Shown piece by piece: positions 16,486 through 24,860 of a DNA stretch of 64,000 nucleotides. The notes beneath the pieces were generated by a model, which saw only the letters and a list, made by a program, of their open reading frames with translations, was not told the DNA's origin and searched no databases. Position 1 is the stretch's first letter, and each line of letters starts with the position of its first letter. The stretch is taken from NCBI RefSeq assembly GCF_016863135.1, contig NZ_BOOH01000060.1, forward strand, positions 19,439-83,438, given 5' to 3'. The position numbers and the translations under genes were made by a program. The DNA comes from Planobispora longispora (GTDB taxonomy: Bacteria > Actinomycetota > Actinomycetes > Streptosporangiales > Streptosporangiaceae).

Positions 16486-17468
16486 CCGGGACGGAGAAGA
16501 CGCCGGCCGCGGCGGAGAAGACGCCGGCCGCGGCGGAGAAGACGCCGGCCGGGACGGGGGAGACGCCGGCCGGAAAGGGGAAGGCGTTCTCCGGGCCGGG
16601 CAGGCCGGGTTCCGGCGCGCCGCTGCTGGAGACCCGCGGGTGCGGCAAGACGTTCGGCGGGGTGATCGCGCTGCGCGACGTCTCGACGCGGGTGGACGCG
16701 GGAGAGGTCACCTGCGTGCTCGGCGACAACGGCGCGGGCAAGTCCACGCTCATCAAGATCCTGGCGGGCGTGCACCCGCCCGACTCCGGCGAGTACCTGG
16801 TCGACGGCGCCCCCGCGCGCTTCACCAGTCCCCGCGACGCCCTGGACCGGGGCATCGCCACCGTCTACCAGGACCTGGCGATGATCCCGCTGATGTCGGT
16901 CTGGCGGAACTTCTTCCTCGGCTCAGAGCCGTCGCGCGGCCGGGGCCCGTTCCGCCGCTTCGACGTGGCCCGGGCCAAGCGGACGGTCCGCGAGGAGCTG
17001 CGCTCCATGGGCATCGACATCCGCGACGTCGACCAGCCCGTGGGCACCCTGTCCGGCGGCGAGCGCCAGTCCGTGGCCATCGCCCGCGCGGTGTACTTCG
17101 GCGCCCGCGTGCTCATCCTCGACGAGCCGACCTCCGCCCTGGGCGTCAAGCAGGCGGGGGTGGTGCTGCGCTACATCGCCCAGGCCCGCGACCGCGGCCT
17201 GGGCGTGGTGTTCATCACGCACAACCCGCACCACGCCTACCCGATCGGCGACCGCTTCCTGCTGCTCAACCGGGGCACCAGCATGGGGGAGTACGGCAAG
17301 GCGGACGTCACCCGTCAGGAGATCGTCTCGCTGATGGCCGGGGGCGCGGAGCTGGAGCAGCTCGCCCACGAGCTGGGCCGGGACGAGCCGGGGCGGGATG
17401 TGACGAGCCGAGACGAGCCGGGGTGGGATGTGACGAGTCAGGGCGGGCCGGGGCGGGCCGGGACGTGA
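16482..17468 (+). CDS. CUT2 sugar ABC transporter ATP-binding protein (single ABC domain, repeat tails)
   Basis: ATPase of the sugar transporter, 328 residues, with one ABC domain rather than the two of RbsA, as in FrcA-type systems. Walker [10 protein letters not shown], signature LSGGERQ, Walker [14 protein letters not shown]-loop ITHN. The best start is TTG at 16482: it overlaps the permease stop (TTGA) and has GGAGGAGG upstream. The first 45 residues are an EKTPAAA repeat tail and the last 30 a DEPGxDVTS repeat, both from recent tandem DNA repeats and outside the ABC fold. Confidence 0.88.
   Translation: MTGTEKTPAAAEKTPAAAEKTPAGTGETPAGKGKAFSGPGRPGSGAPLLETRGCGKTFGGVIALRDVSTRVDAGEVTCVLGDNGAGKSTLIKILAGVHPPDSGEYLVDGAPARFTSPRDALDRGIATVYQDLAMIPLMSVWRNFFLGSEPSRGRGPFRRFDVARAKRTVREELRSMGIDIRDVDQPVGTLSGGERQSVAIARAVYFGARVLILDEPTSALGVKQAGVVLRYIAQARDRGLGVVFITHNPHHAYPIGDRFLLLNRGTSMGEYGKADVTRQEIVSLMAGGAELEQLAHELGRDEPGRDVTSRDEPGWDVTSQGGPGRAGT
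16494..16556 (+). repeat. 21-bp tandem repeat, three units
   Basis: Units at 16494, 16515 and 16536; the first two are identical and the third diverges at its end. Encodes EKTPAAA repeats at the N-terminus of the transporter ATPase. Confidence 0.9.
17382..17441 (+). repeat. 30-bp tandem repeat, two units
   Basis: Units at 17382-17411 and 17412-17441 with a few differences; they encode the DEPG-rich C-terminal tail of the same ATPase. Confidence 0.85.
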
Positions 17469-17495
17469 GGGGCCGCCCGCCGGTCCGCTCCCCGG

Positions 17496-18227
17496 TCACC
17501 GGGGGAACAGCTCGAAGCTGACGGCCGGGCGGCCGCCGAAACGGGCGGCGGCGGTGGAGGTGACCTGTTCGACGAAGGCGCGGCAGTAGCTCTCCGGCTC
17601 CTCGTCGGTGAGCGCCTCGATGTAGGTGCGGTGTTCCAGCAGGGACAGCACGGCGCGCTCCAGGCCGCCGCTCACCTCCACCGCGTGCGTCGGGCTGGGG
17701 GACCCGCTCACGGCCACCCAGCGCACGCCGTCCCAGGGGGAGAGCCCGCGGTCGGCCAGCTCGGGGAAGATCCACCGGTTGCCCGCGTCGGCGGCGGCGT
17801 CCAGGGCCGCCCGGCCCACCGCCCGGTGGTCGGGGGTGTTCCAGAAGGTCCCGCCCCAGGTGTCGTGGTGGTTGATGGTCAGCACCAGCTCCGGCCGGTG
17901 GCGCCTGATCGCCGCGGCGAGGTCCCGGCGCAGCGCCGGGCCGTACTGGATCACTCCGTCCTGATGGTCGAGGAACTCCACCGACGTCACCCCGACCACC
18001 GCGGCGCTCGCCCGCTGCTCCCGCTCGCGCACCTTGGCCGCCCTGGCCGGGTCGAGGGAGTCGATCCCGGCCTCGCCGCGGGTGGCCAGCAGGTAGGAGA
18101 CCTCGCGGCGCTCGTCGGTCCAGCTGGCGATCGCCGCGGCGGTGCCGTACTCCAGGTCGTCGGGGTGGGCCACGATCGCCAGGGCCCGCTGCCAGTCGGT
18201 GGGCATCGCTTCGAGCTGCTCGGTCAT
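17496..18227 (-). CDS. PIG-L family deacetylase
   Basis: Zinc-dependent N-deacetylase of the LmbE/PIG-L family, 243 residues. The AHPDDLE motif near residue 21 supplies metal ligands and the general base, and NTPDHRAVG provides the third ligand. The family includes MshB (GlcNAc-inositol deacetylase of mycothiol synthesis) and antibiotic-modifying enzymes; this one is too divergent for me to name. AAGGAG precedes the ATG. It is convergent with the inositol/sugar transporter operon with a 27-bp gap. Confidence 0.88.
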   Translation of the reverse strand: MTEQLEAMPTDWQRALAIVAHPDDLEYGTAAAIASWTDERREVSYLLATRGEAGIDSLDPARAAKVREREQRASAAVVGVTSVEFLDHQDGVIQYGPALRRDLAAAIRRHRPELVLTINHHDTWGGTFWNTPDHRAVGRAALDAAADAGNRWIFPELADRGLSPWDGVRWVAVSGSPSPTHAVEVSGGLERAVLSLLEHRTYIEALTDEEPESYCRAFVEQVTSTAAARFGGRPAVSFELFPR

Positions 18228-18414
18228 ATCGGGACTCCTTACGAAATCTACGCTGTAAAGGCGCTCGCTTGGTTCATCTCACCTGATCAAAGACGAAAAC
18301 CAATCGTGCGACACGGAAAGGCGGAAATCGTGATGCCCCCACGGGGGTGATCCACCCGCTGATCGGTTCCGAAGTAGGGGTGGCGGCATTCGTGCCGGCG
18401 GTGAGGAGGCCCCC

Positions 18415-19167
18415 ATGAGATCACGACAGGAGCCGTGGCACGCCCTGGCGGGGGCATACGCGCTCGACGCCGTCGACGGGGCCGAGCGGCTGGGCTTCGA
18501 GGACCACCTGGGCCGCTGCGCCGAGTGCGTCTGGGAGGTGCGGGAGCTCGCCGAGGCGGCGGCCCGGCTGGGCGAGGCGCTGGCCCAGGAGCCTCCGTAC
18601 CGGACGCGGGAGCGGGTGATGGCGGGGATCTGCCGGGTCTCCGGCCCGCCCCGGCCCGCCGTGACGCTCGTCTCCCGCGGACGGCCGGCGCGGAGCGCGC
18701 GGGGATGGACGCGGGTGTCGTCGGGGCTCGCGGCGGCGGGCCTGGCCGCCGCGGTGGCGCTCGGGGTCGTCGCGGTCCGCTCCCAGGATCTGCTGGAGCG
18801 GTCGCGGGAGGACACCCGGCGGATCGCCTCCGTGCTGGCGGCGCCGGACGCCCGGTCGGTCACGGGCACGGCGGAGGGGGGAGGCGGCGGCGGGGCGGTG
18901 GTCTCCCGCGGCCAGGGCAGGCTGGTGTTCGTCCCCTCCGGGCTGGAGGAACTGCCGGACGACAGGACGTACCAGCTGTGGCGGATCGGCTCCTCGGGGA
19001 TCACCTCGGCCGGGCTGCTGCGGTCCGGCGCTCCGGGGGAGCTGTCACCCGTGGTCGTCGACGGGATCGGCGGGATCGAGGCGATGGGGGTCACGGTCGA
19101 ACCCGCCGGGGGGTCACGGCAGCCGACCACCGCGCCGCTGCTCCTGCTGGACCTGCCGGGCCCGTGA
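18415..19167 (+). CDS. anti-sigma factor, RskA family, with zinc-finger motif
   Basis: Membrane anti-sigma factor of 250 residues. The N-terminal cytoplasmic domain carries the HxxxCxxC zinc-binding motif (FEDHLGRCAECVWEV). One membrane helix sits at about 102-122 (SGLAAAGLAAAVALGVVAV), and the outer domain matches RskA (LEELPDDRTYQLWRIG, PLLLLDLPGP). Members hold an ECF sigma factor at the membrane until proteolysis. No sigma gene is adjacent, so the partner lies elsewhere. GAGGAGG precedes the ATG. Confidence 0.87.
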   Translation: MRSRQEPWHALAGAYALDAVDGAERLGFEDHLGRCAECVWEVRELAEAAARLGEALAQEPPYRTRERVMAGICRVSGPPRPAVTLVSRGRPARSARGWTRVSSGLAAAGLAAAVALGVVAVRSQDLLERSREDTRRIASVLAAPDARSVTGTAEGGGGGGAVVSRGQGRLVFVPSGLEELPDDRTYQLWRIGSSGITSAGLLRSGAPGELSPVVVDGIGGIEAMGVTVEPAGGSRQPTTAPLLLLDLPGP

Positions 19168-19212
19168 GCGCGCCCGGCCGGTCCGGCCCGCCCGGCCGTA
19201 CGGGGCCGCCGG

Positions 19213-19227
19213 TACCCTTCGGGGGTG
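19213..19227 (+). promoter_or_regulatory. leaderless-type -10 box for YigZ gene
   Basis: TACCCT followed by exactly six bases and the GTG start; no ribosome-binding site is present. A -35 box is not obvious. Confidence 0.45.
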
Positions 19228-19857
19228 GCAGAGCCGTACCTGACGCTGGAAGAGCCGATCGAGCACGAGATCGAGATCAAGGGATCGCGGTTCATCTGCG
19301 TCCTGGAGCCGGTCCCCTCGGAGGCGGCCGCGCGGGAGGTCGTGGCCGGGCGCAAGGAGCTGCACGCCGACGCCACGCACAACTGCTCCGCCTACGTGAT
19401 CGGCGGGGACCGGAGGGTCCAGCGCTCCGACGACGACGGCGAGCCCGGCGGCACGGCCGGGGCGCCGATGCTGGAGACGCTGCTGCGGCGGGGGATGGGC
19501 GACGTGGTCGCGGTGGTCACCCGCTACTTCGGCGGGGTGAAGCTGGGCGCGGGCGGGCTGGTGCGCGCGTACGGCGGCGCGGTCGCCAAGACGCTGGATC
19601 TGGCGGCCACGGTGACGATGGTTCCCGCGCGGGCCGTGACGGTGACCGTGGACCACGTGCTGGCCGGGCGCCTGGAGAACAGCCTGCGGGCCTCGCCGTA
19701 CGAGGTCGGGCGGGTCGTCTACGGCGCCCGGGTCGAGGTCGAGGCACTGGTGCGCGAGCCGGAGCTGGACGGGTTCTCCGCCTGGGTCGCCACGCTGACG
19801 GCGGGCCGGGCGTCCGTCGAGCCGGGGGCGGCGGTCCACCTCAGGGAGACCCGCTGA
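19225..19857 (+). CDS. YigZ/IMPACT family protein (UPF0029)
   Basis: A 210-residue protein with an N-terminal Impact domain (ADATHNCSAYVIGG, DDDGEPGGTAGAPMLETL, VVAVVTRYFGGVKLGAGGL, VRAYGGAV) and a C-terminal ferredoxin-like domain of the DUF1949 type. The family is widespread and linked by homology to translation under stress (yeast YIH1, mammalian IMPACT); the bacterial role is not settled. Full length. GTG at 19225 with a TACCCT-N6 leaderless arrangement. Confidence 0.9.
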   Translation: MAEPYLTLEEPIEHEIEIKGSRFICVLEPVPSEAAAREVVAGRKELHADATHNCSAYVIGGDRRVQRSDDDGEPGGTAGAPMLETLLRRGMGDVVAVVTRYFGGVKLGAGGLVRAYGGAVAKTLDLAATVTMVPARAVTVTVDHVLAGRLENSLRASPYEVGRVVYGARVEVEALVREPELDGFSAWVATLTAGRASVEPGAAVHLRETR

Positions 19858-19866
19858 GACCGGGGC

Positions 19867-20967
19867 TCACGGCAGGGCGACGTACAGGCCCGCAATCGCC
19901 TCGGTGACCTCGTCGGGGAAGGACTCGAACGGCGTCGCCTCGATCGTCCGCTTCGCGCCGCGGCCGGTGTGCTTCCAGGTGCCCAGGACGCGCCCGTCGG
20001 CGACGACCGTCGGCCGGAAGACGCCGTTGCCGCCGGGGACGATGCGGTCGGCGAACTCGGCGGCCAGGACGGCGCCGCGGTCCTGGTAGCCCAGGATGAA
20101 CTCGTCGAACCCGGGCAGCAGGAAGACGCCCCGTGCCCGGTCGCGGCAGGCGTCGAGCAGGGCGGGCGTCTCGGGGGCCATGAGGTGCTCGACCCCGCCG
20201 ACGTCGAGGCGGGCGAGGCGCGGCCGGGCGAGGGCGAGCCCGGCCCGGACGTCGGCCGCCAGGAGGCTCGTCCACCGGGTGAAGTCCTTGACGGTGGCCG
20301 GGCCGTGGCCGGTGAAGTAGCGCAGGGCCAGCTCGCCGAGGGCCTCCTCGCGTTCGAGGCGCCGGGGCCGCGGGATCCACTCCTCGACGAGCACGAGCAG
20401 CTGCTCGCCGTCGCGGACCGGCCCGAAGCAGAGCGTCCCGGTCTGGGCCAGGTTCCCCACCATGTGGTAGCCGCGCTGCCCCGTCGTGTCCAGGCCGCCC
20501 TCCCGCCACGCGGCCAGCAGCTCGTCGCGGCGCAGCCGGTTCCCGCCCGCCAGCGCGTCCACGGCCAGCCGCCGGGCCCGCTCCAGCGTCGGGGCGTCCA
20601 GGCCGAGCTCGGCGCGGCGGGCGGCGGCCGAGGCCAGTATGCGCGGTGCGGTGAGACCGAGGATCCAGGGCAGGTCCTCGGCCACGACGAGGTGGAGGGT
20701 GCCCCGCATCGGCCACGACTTGACGATCTCGCCGGCGTCGAACGCGGACTCCACGGCCTGGCGGGTGCCCGCGGCGGCGCGCAGCGCGACCGAGGTGACC
20801 ACTCCGGCGGGATCCTGCGCCTGCACGGCGGTCAGCCGCCGGACGACCTCGGCCGGGCCCGGCAGGCCGGGACCGGCGATGTGCTGGGCGGCGAGCCTGA
20901 GCAGGGCCACCTCGTGCGGGGTCGCCGTGGCCGCGCCCTCGGCGGGCGGGGTGGTTCTCCGGGCCAT
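19867..20967 (-). CDS. winged helix DNA-binding domain protein (HTH_42)
   Basis: A 366-residue protein of the HTH_42 (formerly DUF1006) family, related to E. coli YcaQ/AlkX-type proteins and actinobacterial AlkZ-like glycosylases. Family blocks seen: RLTAVQAQDPAGVVTSVALR, VKSWPMRGTLHLVVAEDLPW, LLAAWREGGLDTTGQRGYHM, RGVFLLPGFDEFILGYQDR and GNGVFRPTVVADGRVLGTWK. GAGGAGG lies before the ATG. DNA repair or interstrand crosslink glycosylase activity is possible by family, not shown here. Convergent with the YigZ gene. Confidence 0.85.
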   Translation of the reverse strand: MARRTTPPAEGAATATPHEVALLRLAAQHIAGPGLPGPAEVVRRLTAVQAQDPAGVVTSVALRAAAGTRQAVESAFDAGEIVKSWPMRGTLHLVVAEDLPWILGLTAPRILASAAARRAELGLDAPTLERARRLAVDALAGGNRLRRDELLAAWREGGLDTTGQRGYHMVGNLAQTGTLCFGPVRDGEQLLVLVEEWIPRPRRLEREEALGELALRYFTGHGPATVKDFTRWTSLLAADVRAGLALARPRLARLDVGGVEHLMAPETPALLDACRDRARGVFLLPGFDEFILGYQDRGAVLAAEFADRIVPGGNGVFRPTVVADGRVLGTWKHTGRGAKRTIEATPFESFPDEVTEAIAGLYVALP

Positions 20968-21432
20968 GGCTCCTCCTCGTGTGCGCCGGGTGTGCGGGGC
21001 GGATCGCCCGGCGGATGAGAGCGATCTTGCCGTATTCGTCCCACATCCGCGCGCCGAGTCTGCCGTGGGCGACCGACAATCGGCGCGCCTCTCCGGGCGG
21101 CGGCTGGGCCGAATCTTGGCGCGGCGCATTGAAACTATGAGATAAGTCACACTCGGCGGGGAGGGAAGGGTTGAGTCGATCATCGGTAGCGCCCTCTCGT
21201 CCCCTCTGGCCGGTTCGCCGGATTTCTCGGGATTCTCCTCCACGTGCCGCTCATGCCTTCCTGACGTGCGGAAACGTCGCAGGATTCGGGGGTGGTCGGT
21301 CGGGTTCTCCGTGTGGCGGGGCCGTACGGCGCGCGGCTGGGGTTTTCCGCACCCCCGTGCTGGGGCTCCGGCCAGGAGAGATCGGCGGCACGCCTCATGC
21401 ACGGCATATCCCGGTGTCCCTAGCCTTGGGGC
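20968..21432. other. 465-bp divergent intergenic region
   Basis: Lies between the winged-helix gene and the divergent DedA gene. Base composition drops locally near 21130-21150. Apart from the TAGCCT box next to the DedA start I see no convincing gene, operator or RNA; short open frames here have poor codon usage. Confidence 0.5.
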
Positions 21433-21435
21433 ATG
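21421..21435 (+). promoter_or_regulatory. leaderless-type -10 box for DedA gene
   Basis: TAGCCT (21421-21426), six bases, then ATG at 21433; no ribosome-binding site between. Confidence 0.45.
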
Positions 21436-22077
21436 AGTTCATCGACTGTCGACGGGGTCGCCGGGTGGGCGATCAGCATCATGGAGGCCCTGGGAGCGCC
21501 CGGGGCCGGGATCGCGATCGCCCTGGAGAACCTGTTCCCCCCGCTGCCCAGCGAGGTGATCCTGCCGCTGGCCGGGTTCACCGCCAGCCAGAGTGAGGGG
21601 AAGATGAGCCTGTTCGACGCGGTGCTCTGGACCACCCTCGGCTCGGTGGTCGGCGCGCTGGTGCTCTACGGGGTCGGCGCGCTGCTCGGCCGGGAGCGGG
21701 TGATCTTCATCGCCTCCAAGCTGCCGCTGATCAACGTCTCCGACATCGAGAAGACCGAGGCGTGGTTCGCCAGGCACGGGAAGAAGACGGTCTTCTTCGG
21801 GCGGATGATTCCCATCTTCCGCAGCCTGATCTCGATCCCGGCCGGCGTCGAGCGCATGCCGCTCTCGATCTTCACCATCCTCACCCTGGCCGGCAGCCTC
21901 ATCTGGAACACGGCCTTCATCATGGCCGGATACGCCCTCGGTGAGCAGTACCACCTGATCGAGCAGTACATGGGGATCGTCTCCAAGGCCGTGCTGGGAG
22001 TCGTCCTGCTCGCCGTCGTGATCTTCATCTGGGTCCGGCTGGTGGACCGGCGCAAGGGCAAGCACCACGCCGGCTGA
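21433..22077 (+). CDS. DedA family membrane protein (VTT/SNARE-associated domain)
   Basis: A 214-residue inner membrane protein with four to five hydrophobic segments. Hallmarks are ENLFPPLPSEVILPLAGF near residue 31 and FGRMIPIFRSLISIPAGVERM near 123, the re-entrant loops with the conserved Glu and Arg of the family. DedA proteins flip phospholipids or undecaprenyl phosphate and support membrane homeostasis. Basic C-terminus in the cytoplasm. A very strong terminator follows. Confidence 0.92.
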   Translation: MSSSTVDGVAGWAISIMEALGAPGAGIAIALENLFPPLPSEVILPLAGFTASQSEGKMSLFDAVLWTTLGSVVGALVLYGVGALLGRERVIFIASKLPLINVSDIEKTEAWFARHGKKTVFFGRMIPIFRSLISIPAGVERMPLSIFTILTLAGSLIWNTAFIMAGYALGEQYHLIEQYMGIVSKAVLGVVLLAVVIFIWVRLVDRRKGKHHAG

Positions 22078-22108
22078 CGGCACGGGCCGCGAGACGGCAC
22101 GGCCTGCG

Positions 22109-22143
22109 AAGGCGCCGAGACCCGCCCGGGGTCTCGGCGCCTT
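22109..22143 (+). terminator. strong terminator after DedA gene
   Basis: AAGGCGCCGAGACCC-N5-GGGTCTCGGCGCCTT: a perfect 15-bp stem with a 5-base loop, 31 bp after the stop codon. Confidence 0.88.
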
Positions 22144-22219
22144 CCGGTTCTCCCGGGCCGCCGGCGTCGGCCGTCCCACCGAGGAAGCCTCCGGAGTCGC
22201 GCTGCCCCCTTCTCTGCAA

Positions 22220-22233
22220 ACCGACTAGTCGGT
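22220..22233. promoter_or_regulatory. TetR-type operator palindrome
   Basis: ACCGACTAGTCGGT, a perfect 14-bp palindrome 31 bp upstream of the serine hydrolase start. It resembles TetR-family operators, but no TetR gene is adjacent. Confidence 0.6.
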
Positions 22234-22264
22234 ACGGTAAGGCGAACGGTGAGGAGGGCCCGCC

Positions 22265-23419
22265 ATGGTGGCGATTCACGGAGACTGCGACGACCGTTTC
22301 GAAGGGGTCCGCAAGGCCTTCGAGGAGAACTTCTCCGCCCGCGGCGAGATCGGCGCGGCGGTCGCGGTGACGGTGGACGGCACGACCGTCGCCGACCTGT
22401 GGGGCGGGCACGCCGACCGGGCGCGCACCCGGCCGTGGGAGCGCGACACCCTGGTCAACGCCTGGTCCACCACCAAGGGGATCGTCGCGCTCTGCGTCCA
22501 CATGCTGGCCGATCGCGGCCTGCTCGACCTCGACGCGCCGGTCGCCTCCTACTGGCCGGAGTTCGCCGCCGCGGGCAAGCGGGACCTGCCGGTGCGCTGG
22601 CTGCTCTCGCACCGGGCCGGCCTCTCCGGGACCCGCGAGCCGACCACCGGAGACGACCTGCTCGACTGGGAGCTGATGACCTCGCGGCTGGCCGCCATGG
22701 AGCCCTGGTGGGAGCCGGGCAGCCGGTCCGGCTACCACGCGCTGACCTACGGGTACCTGGTCGGCGAGGTCGTCCGGCGGATCGACGGCCGGACCGTCGG
22801 GCGTTTCCTGCGCGAGGAGGTCACCGGGCCGCTGGGCCTCGACTTCGCCGTCGGGCTGCCGGAGTCGGAGGACGGCCGGGTCGCCGAGCTGGTCCAGGAG
22901 CCCCCGCCCGCGGGGAGCGAGCAGGCGGAGATCTACGCCCAGATGCACCCGGCCGCGCTCGCGGCCCTGGCCAATCCGCTCTTCGGCGCGGAGGGGGCCA
23001 ACACCCCGGCCTGGCGCCGCGCGGAGGTCCCTGCCGCCAACGGCCACGGCACGGCGCGGGCCGTGGCCGCGCTGTACGGCGTCATGGCGTGCGGCGGCAG
23101 CTGGGACGGCCGCCGGCTGCTCTCGGCGGAGGCGGTCGAGCGCGCCTGGCAGGGCCAGGGCTCCTGCGTCGACCTCGTGCTCGGCGCCGGCTTCGGCGGG
23201 GAGACCGAGATCGCGCTGGGCTACTGGCTGAGTGGCGCGCGCGGCTCCTACGGGCCCAACCCCCGGGCGTTCGGGCACGACGGCTACGGCGGCTCGTTCG
23301 GGCTGGCCGACCCCGAGGCGCGGCTGTCCATCGGCTACGTGATGAACCACATGGGGGTGCAGATCTCCGACGACCCCCGGAAGATGGCGCTGGTCGAGGC
23401 GGCCTACGCCGCCCTCTGA
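22265..23419 (+). CDS. beta-lactamase-fold serine hydrolase (EstB/class C-like)
   Basis: A 384-residue hydrolase of the beta-lactamase/transpeptidase fold (PF00144). The nucleophile is in STTKG (SxxK, Ser at about 68); YHALTYG near 155 supplies the conserved Tyr, and HDGYGGSFG near 340 matches the H-x-G-x-G block of EstB-type esterases. No signal peptide, so it is cytoplasmic, which favours an esterase over a beta-lactamase. GAGGAGG precedes the ATG. A palindromic operator covers its promoter region. Confidence 0.88.
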   Translation: MVAIHGDCDDRFEGVRKAFEENFSARGEIGAAVAVTVDGTTVADLWGGHADRARTRPWERDTLVNAWSTTKGIVALCVHMLADRGLLDLDAPVASYWPEFAAAGKRDLPVRWLLSHRAGLSGTREPTTGDDLLDWELMTSRLAAMEPWWEPGSRSGYHALTYGYLVGEVVRRIDGRTVGRFLREEVTGPLGLDFAVGLPESEDGRVAELVQEPPPAGSEQAEIYAQMHPAALAALANPLFGAEGANTPAWRRAEVPAANGHGTARAVAALYGVMACGGSWDGRRLLSAEAVERAWQGQGSCVDLVLGAGFGGETEIALGYWLSGARGSYGPNPRAFGHDGYGGSFGLADPEARLSIGYVMNHMGVQISDDPRKMALVEAAYAAL

Positions 23420-23481
23420 CCGGCCGCCCGGTCCGCCCGGCGGGTGGCGCCGGGCGCCGGGAGGAGGAGCGCGCGGGCGGT

Positions 23482-24711
23482 TCAGCCCTCCAGGGCGTAC
23501 TGCATGACGCGGAGTTTGGCCTGGGCCTCGGCCAGCTCCGAGGCAGGGTTGGAGCCGCCCATGATGCCGCAGCCGGCGAACAGCCGGGCGCGGGAGCCGG
23601 TGATCTGGGCGCAGCGCAGGGCGATGCCCCACTCGCCGTCGCCCCGGGCGTCGATCCAGCCGACCGGTCCGGCGTATCCGGCCCGGTCCATGCCCTCGAG
23701 CTCGCGGATGACCTCCAGGGCGGTGGCCGTGGGGGTGCCGCCCACGGCGGCGGTGGGGTGCATGGCCGCCACCACGTCCAGCACCGAGGCGCCGGCGGCC
23801 AGGCGGCCGGTGACCGGGCTGGCCAGGTGCTGGACGTTGGGGAGCACGAGCAGCTCGGGCTCCTCGGGCACCTTCAGCTCGGAGCAGAGGGGGGAGAGGG
23901 CCTCGCGGACCGACTCCACCGCGCAGATGTGCTCCTGCCGGTCCTTCTCCGAGGCGAACAGGGCGGCCCCGCGGGCGAGGTCGTCGGCCGCGTCGGTGCC
24001 CCTGGGGGCCGTGCCGGCCAGGACCAGGGACTCGATCATCTCGCCGGTGTGGCGGACCAGCAGCTCCGGGGTGGCGCCGACCAGGCCCGCGCAGGAGAAG
24101 GTGTAGCACTCGGGGAAGCGCTCGGCCAGCCGGGACAGCAGCAGCCGGACATCGATGGGCCGTTCGGCGACGGCGGTCAGGTCGCGGGCGAGGACGGCCT
24201 TCTGCAGGCGTCCGGAACGGATCAGCCCCACGGCCCGCGCCACCGCGTGCTCCCACTCGGGGGCGGTCAGGCTGCCGTCGCCGTAGCGGATCCTGCCGGG
24301 GTCGTCGAGCGGGAGGACCGGGTCGAGCAGTTCCTCGCCGATGGTGGTCAGCCAGGCGAGGCCGTCGCGGCGGGCGAGGACGGCGCGGGGGACGACGAGC
24401 ACCGAGCCGGGGGAGGCCGGGTCGAAGGTGAAGGAGCCGAAGGCGACCGGGCCGGAGCCCGGGACGCGCACCTCGTCCTCGACGTCGGCCTCGCCGAAGG
24501 TGGCCGACAGCCAGTCACGGGCCCACTCGAAGCGGTCGGGGCCCGGAGGCACCGTCACCCGCGCGGCCTCACCCCATGCGACCAGCCCTTCGCCATGCCT
24601 GATCCAGGCGTAGGGGGCCGTGCCAGGAAGACGTGAGACCAGGTCGCCGGGGTCGCCGACGAGGGTGGTCTTCGCCACGAGAGGACGGATCAATCCGAGC
24701 GCGACTCTCAC
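23482..24711 (-). CDS. menF: isochorismate synthase
   Basis: Converts chorismate to isochorismate, the first step toward menaquinone (or salicylate and catechol siderophores). 409 residues from GTG at 24711. The chorismate-binding domain shows the lysine that activates water (SGRLQKAVLARDL), HLASPVTG, MHPTAAVGGTPTATAL and CGIMGGSNPASELAEAQAKL. No other men or siderophore genes are nearby, so the menaquinone role is the default inference in an actinomycete. TAGAGT lies seven bases before the GTG and no ribosome-binding site is seen, suggesting a leaderless message. It could equally be named entC/dhbC-like. Confidence 0.85.
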   Translation of the reverse strand: MRVALGLIRPLVAKTTLVGDPGDLVSRLPGTAPYAWIRHGEGLVAWGEAARVTVPPGPDRFEWARDWLSATFGEADVEDEVRVPGSGPVAFGSFTFDPASPGSVLVVPRAVLARRDGLAWLTTIGEELLDPVLPLDDPGRIRYGDGSLTAPEWEHAVARAVGLIRSGRLQKAVLARDLTAVAERPIDVRLLLSRLAERFPECYTFSCAGLVGATPELLVRHTGEMIESLVLAGTAPRGTDAADDLARGAALFASEKDRQEHICAVESVREALSPLCSELKVPEEPELLVLPNVQHLASPVTGRLAAGASVLDVVAAMHPTAAVGGTPTATALEVIRELEGMDRAGYAGPVGWIDARGDGEWGIALRCAQITGSRARLFAGCGIMGGSNPASELAEAQAKLRVMQYALEG

Positions 24712-24860
24712 CCACAACACTCTATGCGGAAACTGAACGTGTTCGATAAGCACCCCTGGGCAAGCATGCGCACTGACGGCTGTCAAGGAAACCAAAGCAG
24801 TTGGTCAATCCACGGCGCGTCTCTGTCCTGCGGTGATACATCCGGATCAGAAGTGATCTC

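Noticed and set aside
20968..21432. A small RNA or small gene in the 465-bp gap before the DedA gene.
   Set aside because: No terminator-like hairpin, no well-placed ribosome-binding site and no frame with GC-biased third positions.
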